From: Ideonella_A intermedia_A
Lineage (GTDB): Bacteria; Pseudomonadota; Gammaproteobacteria; Burkholderiales; Burkholderiaceae_C
NCBI GenBank assembly: GCA_943370175.1
Contig: CALRPU020000007.1
Location: 1 to 64,000, forward strand
Reading direction: 5' to 3'
Length of the DNA: 64,000 bases
Below are positions 57,686 to 64,000 of this stretch, piece by piece; within the stretch, counting starts at the first letter, position 1; the number at the start of each line of letters is the position of its first letter. Position numbers and translations under genes: made by a program. The notes beneath the pieces are model-generated. The model did not search any database, had not been told where the DNA came from, and saw nothing but the letters and a program-made list of their open reading frames with translations.

Positions 57686-58281
57686 AGGCGACCATGAGCG
57701 CCACGGTCACCGCCACCGCCGTTGCCTCGACAGCGCCGCTCATCCTCGCGTGGCGGCACCCGCGCGCCGAGGGCGCGCGCGGCCGGTGCATCGGGCGCAC
57801 CGATCTGCCCGTGCCCGCCCGACGCAGCAAGCGGCTGGCCCGGCGCATTCAGGCCGCGGCGCGGCGGCACCGGCTGGCGCGTGTGGTTCACACCTCCCCT
57901 CAACGGCGCTGCGCCGACGTGGGCCGCTGGTTGTCCCGCTGGGGCTGGGCGCACGTGATGGACGACCACCTGTGCGAAATGGACTTTGGCCGATGGGACG
58001 GCCGCCCCTGGACCGACATCGGCCAAACCGAGGTCGACGCCTGGTGCGCGCAGTTTGCGGACCACGCTCCCGGTGGCGGTGAGACGCTGCGCGCCCTGCT
58101 GCAACGGGCACGGGCCTGGACCCCACCGACCGGGCTGGCTGCCGGCACGCCCTGCGTGGTGGTTGGCCACGCCGGCTGGATGCTGGCGCGGCGCTGGTGC
58201 GCTGACCACCCGCATCGCTTGCCCCACGCCAGCGATTGGCCCGCGCCACCGCCCAACGGCCACTGCTGGGGGCTGCGCTGA
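57682..58281 (+). CDS. Alpha-ribazole/adenosylcobalamin phosphate phosphatase (CobC-type histidine phosphatase)
   Basis: 199 residues, histidine phosphatase fold. The N-terminal motif reads 'LAWRHPRAEGARG' (RHP in place of RHG, as in many CobC-type enzymes), with 'CIGRTDLPV', 'VHTSPQRRCADVG', 'CEMDFGRWDGRPW' and the second His in 'VVVGHAGWM'. It removes the 5'-phosphate to finish cobalamin. ATG 57682 overlaps the cobS stop; the first ~18 residues are a low-complexity lead. Last gene of the operon. Confidence 0.87.
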   Translation: MKATMSATVTATAVASTAPLILAWRHPRAEGARGRCIGRTDLPVPARRSKRLARRIQAAARRHRLARVVHTSPQRRCADVGRWLSRWGWAHVMDDHLCEMDFGRWDGRPWTDIGQTEVDAWCAQFADHAPGGGETLRALLQRARAWTPPTGLAAGTPCVVVGHAGWMLARRWCADHPHRLPHASDWPAPPPNGHCWGLR

Positions 58282-58306
58282 GCCCCGGACGCGGACGATG
58301 ACGGGT

Positions 58307-58331
58307 TCAGCGCGAGCGGGCGGCGCGCTGA
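58307..58331. terminator. Hairpin between the cob operon and a convergent gene
   Basis: TCAGCGCG (58307-58314) pairs with CGCGCTGA (58324-58331) around a 9-base loop, 26 bases after the last cob gene stop and 38 before the convergent stop. No T-tract, so a bidirectional or Rho-assisted terminator at best. Confidence 0.4.
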
Positions 58332-58368
58332 GCACAAGTGAGGGCCCGCCGTTGGCGGAGCGCCCGCG

Positions 58369-59391
58369 TCAGCGCGGCGGCGCCACGGGCACGCCGCGCA
58401 CCCGCTGGCCCAGCCAAGCCAGCGCGCGGCGCACATCGGGCCGTCGGCCCTGGGCCAGCGGCTTCGGCAAGGCCTGCACCGTGCCGTTCACGCGCCGCGC
58501 CACCTCGAACCCAAAGGTGTAGGTCGGTTCCTGCCCCATGCGCAGGTCGGTGATGGCGATGCGCCCGGCGTTGTCTTCCAGCTTGTAGAAGCCCTTGGTG
58601 AAGTCCATCAGCCGCTGCGCACCGGGCACCTGCTGCAACTCGGCCGCCAGGGCGTTGCCGCGCTCGAAACGGTCGAAGGCGATGCGGTCGGAGGCGTCGA
58701 ACAGCGAGTAGAAGCCCTCGTGGTAATGGTCACCCGACACGGCGACCACCCGCCACAGCACCGTGTTGAATGGCGTGGGCGTGACCAAAAGGCGCTCGGC
58801 CGCCACGTGCTGCGCGGCCAACGCGGCCCGGGCCACCCCGTCGACATGCGCCTGCACCGCGGCCCCCCAAACCAGGTAGGCGGTGCTGACCACCAGCCCC
58901 GCGGCGTTGGCGCTCAGGCCCCGGCCATGGCCCCTCGTCCACCAGGCCCAGCCGGTGCCCACGAGCAGTGGCACGGTGTACAACGGGTCGATGATGAACA
59001 CGCTGCCCACGCCGTAGGGGTGGTCGGTCCAGGGCAAGGCCAGCTGGGTGCCGTAGACGGTCATGGCGTCCAGCAGCGGGTGCGTGACGAGTGCCAGCCA
59101 CATGGCCAGCCACCATCGGCGCCACGGTGTCGGTGCGTCAGCGCTGCGGCTCAGCCACGCCACCAGCGCCGCGAAGGGCAGCGAGAACACGCTGAGCCAG
59201 AACAGCGCATGGGTCTCGGCCCGGTGCAGCACCATGTTGCGCAGTGGGTCGCCATGGTCGATCAGCACGTCGAGGTCGGGCAGCGTGCCCGCCACCGCGC
59301 CCCACGCCGCCGCCTTCCACACCGCCGTGCGGCGTCCCATCACGGCCACGCCCACTGCGGCGCCCAGCGCCACTTGCGAAAGTGAATCCAT
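58369..59391 (-). CDS. DUF457 (YdjM-like) membrane-bound metal-dependent hydrolase family protein
   Basis: 340 residues. The N-terminal ~180 residues form the DUF457 membrane region with conserved acidic/His groups: 'GTLPDLDVLIDHGDPL', 'HRAETHALFW', 'THPLLDAMTVYG' and 'IDPLYTVPL'. The family is called metal-dependent hydrolase from these His/Asp residues; no substrate is known. The C-terminal ~130 residues form a separate soluble domain. ATG 59391 has a weak ribosome site. Next to it upstream lies a decayed P-type ATPase on the same strand. Confidence 0.8.
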   Translation of the reverse strand: MDSLSQVALGAAVGVAVMGRRTAVWKAAAWGAVAGTLPDLDVLIDHGDPLRNMVLHRAETHALFWLSVFSLPFAALVAWLSRSADAPTPWRRWWLAMWLALVTHPLLDAMTVYGTQLALPWTDHPYGVGSVFIIDPLYTVPLLVGTGWAWWTRGHGRGLSANAAGLVVSTAYLVWGAAVQAHVDGVARAALAAQHVAAERLLVTPTPFNTVLWRVVAVSGDHYHEGFYSLFDASDRIAFDRFERGNALAAELQQVPGAQRLMDFTKGFYKLEDNAGRIAITDLRMGQEPTYTFGFEVARRVNGTVQALPKPLAQGRRPDVRRALAWLGQRVRGVPVAPPR

Positions 59392-59614
59392 CGAACCGCG
59401 CCCCGGTGAAATCCGAGCGACCTTCAGGCAACGCGCCGGCCCCGTGCCGCCCGTCTCCCGCCCGTCTACAGCCCTTCCACCGCCTTTCTGCGGCCGCGAG
59501 GATATGACAGGCCACAAGCGCCTGCTCGCGGTGCGGCCACGGCGCACCACGGAGCGACCCATCGGCCAACGTCGATCTCCTGTTGCCCGACGCGGCCAGG
59601 CCCTGCCGGGCCCC

Positions 59615-59971
59615 GCGCTCAACCGCCGCAGGCCGCTCAACCCCACCAGCAGGCTCGCCCCCATGTCGGCGAAGGCGGCGATCCACACCGTGGCGCTGCC
59701 CAACACCGCCTAGGCCCGGCACACCGCCTTGATGCCGAGCGCCAGGCCGACGTTCTGCCACAGCACGGCGTGGGTCGAGCGGGACCGCCGGACGGTCTGC
59801 GCGAGCGTCGAGTTCGATGCTGGACCGGCCGGCAGACACGACGCCGGCCATCGGCACCCGCTCGCCCGGGCCAGCCCGCACCGTGGCGCCAAGCGCCACG
59901 ACAGCGACCGGCAGGCGCTGCGTGCAAGCTGCAGCGCGCCCGACACCCTCGCCCAGTGCGGCATCCCGCAC
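59615..59971 (-). pseudogene. Remnant of a heavy-metal P1B-type ATPase (ZntA/CadA-like)
   Basis: Three pieces in three frames remain in the normal order. First, an A-domain scrap 'GPGERVPMAGVVSAGRSSI' (about 59880-59810). Second, after loss of the whole P/N domain region, 'STHAVLWQNVGLALGIKAV' of the penultimate helices (ending at 59710). Third, 'WIAAFADMGASLLVGLSGLR' (within 59706-59617), the end of the last helix. These match the A-domain and C-terminus of Zn/Cd/Pb ATPases. About 1 kb of coding sequence is missing between pieces 1 and 2. The rest of the 765-base gap (59392-60156) holds no other gene that I can support. Confidence 0.72.
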
Positions 59972-60156
59972 AAGCTCGACGGGCCCCCCGCCCCGGTCAA
60001 GGCACCGAGCCCTTCGGGCCGCCGCACCGCCACGTCCGTGGCACGCACTGACCGCACCCGCGAACCCTGTCGAATCCGCGCCCGCTCGCTCGTCGTGTCA
60101 GTGCGAGGCGCCCGTTTCAGGGCGCATGGCCCACCCCCCCCCAACGGAGAGACAAC

Positions 60157-60528
60157 ATGCCCTACATCGATGGTTTCGTGATCGCCGTGCCGACCGCCAA
60201 CCGACAAAAATTCATCGACCACGCGCGCCAGCTGGACCCGATCTTCCTGGAGCTGGGCGCCCTCCGCGTGATCGAAGCCTGGGGCGACGACGTGCCCGAC
60301 GGCAAGCTCACCGACTTCCGCCGCGCCGTTCAAGCCACGGTCGATGAAGCGGTGGCCTTCTCGTGGATCGAGTGGCCGGACAAGGCCACGCGCGACGCCG
60401 GCATGAAGAAGCTGATGGACGACCCGCGCATGGACCCGTCCTCGCCGGGCGTGCCGCCCATGCCCTTCGACGGCAAGCGCATGATCTTTGGTGGCTTTGA
60501 ACAGGTGGTGGAAGTCAAGGCCGAGTGA
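60157..60528 (+). CDS. DUF1428 family protein (YbaA-like)
   Basis: 123 residues, full length for DUF1428. The N-terminus 'MPYIDGFVIAVPTANRQKF' and the C-terminal 'PMPFDGKRMIFGGFEQVVEV' are family signatures of a dimeric alpha/beta-barrel fold. Function unknown; members are often stress-related orphan genes. A GGAGAG ribosome site lies before ATG 60157. A bidirectional terminator follows. Confidence 0.88.
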   Translation: MPYIDGFVIAVPTANRQKFIDHARQLDPIFLELGALRVIEAWGDDVPDGKLTDFRRAVQATVDEAVAFSWIEWPDKATRDAGMKKLMDDPRMDPSSPGVPPMPFDGKRMIFGGFEQVVEVKAE

Positions 60529-60555
60529 GGAAGGCGCGCCCAAGCCGGGCGCCCA

Positions 60556-60595
60556 AGAAAAAAGCACCGGGCGTTGCCGCCAGGTGCTTTTTCTT
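60556..60595. terminator. Bidirectional Rho-independent terminator
   Basis: GCACC (60564-60568) pairs with GGTGC (60583-60587), extended by flanking A (60558-60563) and T (60588-60592) runs, around a 14-base loop. The T-tract serves the DUF1428 gene on plus; the A-tract serves tRNA-Val on minus. Confidence 0.85.
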
Positions 60596-60608
60596 CCTAC
60601 CGTTTTGG

Positions 60609-60682
60609 TAGGCGCGATTGGACTCGAACCAACGACCCCCACCATGTCAAGGTGGTGCTCTAACCAGCTGAGCTACGCGCCT
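60609..60682 (-). tRNA. tRNA-Val (anticodon GAC)
   Basis: The minus strand folds as a cloverleaf: acceptor AGGCGCG (60682-60676) pairs with CGCGCCT before the discriminator A (60609); D-arm contains AGCTCAGCTGGTTAGAGC; the anticodon stem CCACC/GGTGG holds loop TTGACAT with anticodon GAC; the T-arm has GGTTCGAGTCC. 74 bases, CCA not encoded. It reads GUC/GUU valine codons. Confidence 0.95.
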
Positions 60683-60727
60683 GCTGAGCCCGTGACTATA
60701 GCATGAGTTTTCAGCCCGACCGAGTTT

Positions 60728-62998
60728 TCATCGCCGACGCGCATGGCGTACGCCGGCGATGCGGCCCACCAGGCCCAGCACGTGCCCCAGTCGGCCGGCG
60801 TCGGCAACCTCGATGGTGAAGGTCATGAACGCCGTGCCGCCGCTGGGCCCCTTGACCGACTGGGTGTTGACCGCGGTGACGTTCATCTTCTCCTTGGCGA
60901 ACAGCTCGGAAACGTCGCGCAACAGGCCCTGGCGGTCGGACGCCTCGACCACGACGTCGACCGGGTAGACCGCTGTGTCGCCCGCCGGCGCCGTGCCCCA
61001 GGCCACGGCGATGACACGCTCGGGCGTGCGCTGCGCCATCTGGCGAAAATTGCTGCAGTCGCTGCGGTGAATGGCCACGCCCTTGCCGCGGGTGACGTAG
61101 CCGCCGATGCGGTCGGGCGGTGCCGGGCGGCAGCAGCGCGACAGCGAGGTCAGCAAGGACTCCACGCCCACCACCAGCACGCCCCCGCCCCGCGGTGCAT
61201 CGTCGGCGCGCCAGGGGCGGCGCAGCGCGATGACCTCGTCCGGCGTGGGCGCTGGGTCGGCCGGCCGCAGCAACAGCTCGATGTTGCGCAGCGAAAACTC
61301 GTCTTTGCCGACCACCTCGAACAGCGCGTCCGCCTGCCGGAAACCCAGCTGCTGCGCCAGGTCGTCCAGCTTCAAGGCGGTGCGGCCCTCGCGTTGCAAC
61401 AGTTTTTCCACCGCTTCGCGGCCGCGGGCGATGGTCTGGGCTTGCTGCAAAGCGTTGAACCAAGCCCGCACCTTGCTGCGCGAGCGCGGGCTTTGCAGGT
61501 AGCCCAGCTCGGGGTTCAACCAGTCCATCGACGGGCCGCCCTCGCGGGTGCTGATCACCTCCACCGTCTGCCCGCTGTGCAAGGGCGTGTTCAGCGGCAC
61601 CATGGCGCCGTCCACCTTGGCGCCGCGGCAGCGGTGGCCCAGGCTGGTGTGCACCGCGTAGGCGAAGTCCAGCGGCGTCGCACCCACCGGCAGGTCGACC
61701 ACGGCGGCGGCGGGGGTGAACACATAGATCCGGGGGTCGGCAATGGGCGCGGGCCCGGCCGCGTCGTCCACATCGCGGCCGGGCCGCTGGGCGCTCAGGT
61801 CGTGCTCCCAGGCCAGCAACTCGCGCAGCACGGCCTTGCGGGCTTCGGTCAACTGGGCGTCATTGGCGGCCACCTGGTGGCCGCCGCCGTAGGCGCGCGC
61901 GCCGGCTTCCTTGTAGGCCCAATGGGCGGCCACGCCGTGCTCGGCGTGGGCATGCATCGCGTGAGTGCGGATCTGCACTTCCACGGCGCGGCCCGCGTCG
62001 TCCAGTACCACGGTGTGCAGCGACTGGTAGCCATTGGGCTTGGGCTTGGCGATGTAGTCGTCGAACTCGCCTTCCACCGGCCGGTAGCGGGCGTGCACGC
62101 GGCTCAGCGCGTCGTAGCAATCCGCCACCCCCGGCACCAGCACGCGCACCGCGCGCAGGTCGAACACCCGGTCGATGCCCAGCGCTTTGCCCTGCATCTT
62201 TTTCCAGATGCTGTAGAGGTGTTTCGGGCGGCCTTGCACCTCGGCCGTCAAGCCGTGCTGGCCCAGCAACGTGGCGAGCGCCGCGCGAAAGTCCTCCACG
62301 TGCAGTTCGCGCTCGACGCGGCGTTCGTCAAGCAGGCGGGCCACGCGGTGGTAGTCGTCCGGCTGAAGGAAGCGAAAGGCCAGGTCCTCCAGCTCCCACT
62401 TGATCTGCCAGATCCCCAGGCGGTTGGCGAGCGGCGCGAAGACCTGCATCGACTCCTGGGCCAACGCCAGCGGGCAGGGCTGCTTGCACTGGGCGAAGTA
62501 GCGCAGGGTCTGAAGCCGCGACGCCAGGCGCAGCAACACCACGCGAAGGTCCTCGGAGAAGGCCAGCAGCATCTTGCGCACGCGCTCGATCTGCTGGCCG
62601 TGCTGTGGCCCGTCGACGTGGGCCGCCCGGGCGGCGCGCTGAATCTGCACGAGTTTGCGCGTGTGCACCACCAGGCTGGCGTGGGACGGGCCGAAGGCCT
62701 TGGCCACCACGTCCTCGGGCTTGCTGAGGTAATCGCCGGCATACACCAGGTAGGCCGCCGCGCGCATCGACGGTGCGGCGCCAATGGATTCGAGCAGCCG
62801 CGCGACGCCGTCCGCGTGGGCCAGGGCGTCCTCGCCGGTGTCGAGCACCTGGCCGGTGAGCAGGGGTTCGGCGAAAGCACGGGCACGTTGCAGTTGGCCA
62901 AGCTCGTCCACCGGCCGGTCGTCGGTGAGCGCGACGATGGCCGGGCCCAGGCCGCCGTGGTCGGCGGCAACGCGGTCGCTGTGCTGCCCGCTCTTCAT
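60728..62998 (-). CDS. relA: RelA-type (p)ppGpp synthetase
   Basis: 756 residues. The N-terminal HD-like region (about 35-180) lacks the His-Asp metal pair ('AAYLVYAGDYLS' where SpoT has an HD), so it should be synthetase only. The synthetase domain has 'YSIWKKMQGKALGIDRVFD' and 'YIAKPKPNGYQSLHTVV'; then TGS ('IYVFTPAAAVVDLPVGATPLDFAYAVHT', shortened), helical, zinc-finger-like 'RCCRPAPPDRIGGY' and ACT (about 680-750) domains. It makes (p)ppGpp on stalled ribosomes in amino acid starvation. The stop at 60728 lies 46 bases from the tRNA gene on the same strand. Confidence 0.9.
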   Translation of the reverse strand: MKSGQHSDRVAADHGGLGPAIVALTDDRPVDELGQLQRARAFAEPLLTGQVLDTGEDALAHADGVARLLESIGAAPSMRAAAYLVYAGDYLSKPEDVVAKAFGPSHASLVVHTRKLVQIQRAARAAHVDGPQHGQQIERVRKMLLAFSEDLRVVLLRLASRLQTLRYFAQCKQPCPLALAQESMQVFAPLANRLGIWQIKWELEDLAFRFLQPDDYHRVARLLDERRVERELHVEDFRAALATLLGQHGLTAEVQGRPKHLYSIWKKMQGKALGIDRVFDLRAVRVLVPGVADCYDALSRVHARYRPVEGEFDDYIAKPKPNGYQSLHTVVLDDAGRAVEVQIRTHAMHAHAEHGVAAHWAYKEAGARAYGGGHQVAANDAQLTEARKAVLRELLAWEHDLSAQRPGRDVDDAAGPAPIADPRIYVFTPAAAVVDLPVGATPLDFAYAVHTSLGHRCRGAKVDGAMVPLNTPLHSGQTVEVISTREGGPSMDWLNPELGYLQSPRSRSKVRAWFNALQQAQTIARGREAVEKLLQREGRTALKLDDLAQQLGFRQADALFEVVGKDEFSLRNIELLLRPADPAPTPDEVIALRRPWRADDAPRGGGVLVVGVESLLTSLSRCCRPAPPDRIGGYVTRGKGVAIHRSDCSNFRQMAQRTPERVIAVAWGTAPAGDTAVYPVDVVVEASDRQGLLRDVSELFAKEKMNVTAVNTQSVKGPSGGTAFMTFTIEVADAGRLGHVLGLVGRIAGVRHARRR

Positions 62999-63082
62999 GT
63001 CGTCAGCGCGGCCTGGGTTGCGGGCCGCGGGCGCGTGCGGCGCCGAACCCGCGCGCCCCGCCGAGGCGAAGCCTCACAGCGG

Positions 63083-63982
63083 TCATGCCGCCCGCAACAG
63101 AAAATCGCTCACCACCTGCACCTGGTCGTCCTGCACGAGCGTCGGTGCGTGCCCGACGCCGGCCACCACGTGCAATTGCGCGCGCGGGCCGCGCTCGGTC
63201 ATGGCCTTTGCGGTGGCGGGGCTCAGCAGGTCGGACTCCGCACCGCGCAGCAGCAAGGTCGGGCAGCGCACCGCGTCGTAGCTGTGCCACAACATCGCCT
63301 CGCCAGCGGCCGCCAGCGCCGGCGTCACACTGCGGAAGGGCACGGCGATGGCCGGGTCGTAGTGCGGCACGCAGGACACCGAGCCATCGGCGGCCGTGAC
63401 CGCCTTGACCATCGCCTGGCTGAGCGCCAGCCACTGGGCGGGGGTGTGGGGCCCGAAGCCGCGGGAAATCGTCAGAAAGTAGTCGGCTGCCGCCTCGACC
63501 GTGGGCCAGGCCATCGGCAAGCCGAGGTAGGTGCCGATGCGCGCCAGCGCTTCGAACTGAATGGTCGGCCCGACGTCGTTGAGCACCAGGCGCGTGATCG
63601 GTGACGACGGCAGCGAAGCCAGCCCCATGCCGATCAAGCCGCCCATCGAGGTGCCCACCCAATGCACTTCGGCCGCGTTCAGGCGGGCCAGCAGGGTCAC
63701 CATGTCGGCCACGTAGGCCGGCACCTGATAGCCGGACGGGTCGACCAGCCAGTCGCTCTGGCCCCGCCCCACCACGTCGGGGCAGACCACGCGGTAGCGG
63801 TCCTGCATCGCCCGGGCCAGCACGTCGAAATCGCGGCCTTGGCGGGACAGGCCGTGCACGCACACCAGCACGCGGTCATTGGCCGGGTCGCCCCACTCCC
63901 AATAGGCCATGCGGTGCAGCCCGCGGGCACCCAGGCATTGAACATGGTGCAGGCGAGGCGATGGGAATGCAGCGGCGGTCAT
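63083..63982 (-). CDS. Alpha/beta hydrolase
   Basis: 299 residues. The alpha/beta hydrolase core is complete: oxyanion region 'VLVCVHGLSRQGRDFD', the nucleophile elbow 'WVGTSMGGLIGM' (GxSxG with Ser), an acid in 'LLLRGAESDLLSP' and the His in 'VVAGVGHAPTLV'. It could be an esterase or a C-C hydrolase; no substrate can be assigned. ATG 63982 is used; GTG 63994 would add four residues and cannot be judged because the window ends six bases beyond. It is 84 bases upstream of relA on the same strand. Confidence 0.82.
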   Translation of the reverse strand: MTAAAFPSPRLHHVQCLGARGLHRMAYWEWGDPANDRVLVCVHGLSRQGRDFDVLARAMQDRYRVVCPDVVGRGQSDWLVDPSGYQVPAYVADMVTLLARLNAAEVHWVGTSMGGLIGMGLASLPSSPITRLVLNDVGPTIQFEALARIGTYLGLPMAWPTVEAAADYFLTISRGFGPHTPAQWLALSQAMVKAVTAADGSVSCVPHYDPAIAVPFRSVTPALAAAGEAMLWHSYDAVRCPTLLLRGAESDLLSPATAKAMTERGPRAQLHVVAGVGHAPTLVQDDQVQVVSDFLLRAA

Positions 63983-64000
63983 GGGGCGGGTCACCGGGAC

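Noticed and set aside
60743..63604. Plus-strand open frame of 953 codons
   Set aside because: Antisense to relA and the hydrolase, both of which have clear domain homology on the minus strand.

Overview
This high-GC window reads as a betaproteobacterial chromosome segment, most likely Burkholderiales near the Rubrivivax/Leptothrix/Methylibium group. The clues are an intracellular PHB depolymerase and an acetyl-CoA acetyltransferase, a high-potential iron-sulfur protein, a CheA-CheW-CheR-CheD-CheB operon behind a sigma-28-type promoter, a tRNA-Val(GAC) and a RelA-type alarmone synthetase. No phage genes, complete insertion sequences, CRISPR arrays or rRNA genes were seen. The taxonomic call is inference from gene content only.

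Layout. 1-3461: end of a DUF4384 protein, then tldD and tldE. 3590-8032: an arsenic operon (GAPDH, arsJ, arsR, arsC, acr3) with an inverted-repeat operator candidate; acr3 has lost its 5' end and a scrap of a second arsR lies behind it. 8208-10871: cupin, glutathione transferase, phaZ. 10933-19926 (minus): an eight-gene island that looks like type VI secretion cargo. It has a DUF4123 adaptor gene, three small accessory genes, and a duplicated pair made of a ~830-residue zinc protease with an archaemetzincin-like signature and a partner protein. No VgrG, PAAR or Hcp gene is present. 20044-22373: AMACR-like CoA-transferase-fold protein and acyl-CoA dehydrogenase. 22418-28422: periplasmic copper chaperone, EptA-type transferase, PAP2 phosphatase, HD hydrolase, and Fur-box-preceded feoAB. 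28413-34166 (minus): a signalling operon of solute-binding protein, HisKA_2 kinase, REC-PAS-kinase-REC hybrid and orphan Cache protein. 34351-41306: thiolase, MerR-type regulator divergent from a photolyase-like protein whose domains appear in swapped order, HiPIP, a CaiB-family protein and a PhzS-like monooxygenase. 41342-50538 (minus): nine-gene chemotaxis operon. 50808-58281: cobalamin riboswitch and an eight-gene late cobalamin assembly/salvage operon. 58369-64000: DUF457 membrane protein, a decayed P1B-ATPase, DUF1428 protein, tRNA-Val, relA and an alpha/beta hydrolase.

How they work together. The ars genes give two arsenate routes: GAPDH plus ArsJ export arsenate as 1-arseno-3-phosphoglycerate, while ArsC plus Acr3 reduce and export arsenite; the second route may be crippled here. 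The chemotaxis operon holds a whole sensory core with two cytoplasmic receptors and a STAS protein, and its promoter ties it to flagellar control. The cob operon runs from cobinamide activation through lower-ligand attachment and dephosphorylation under B12 feedback. The least explained region is the 9-kb metalloprotease island, which is the best candidate for an undescribed system.
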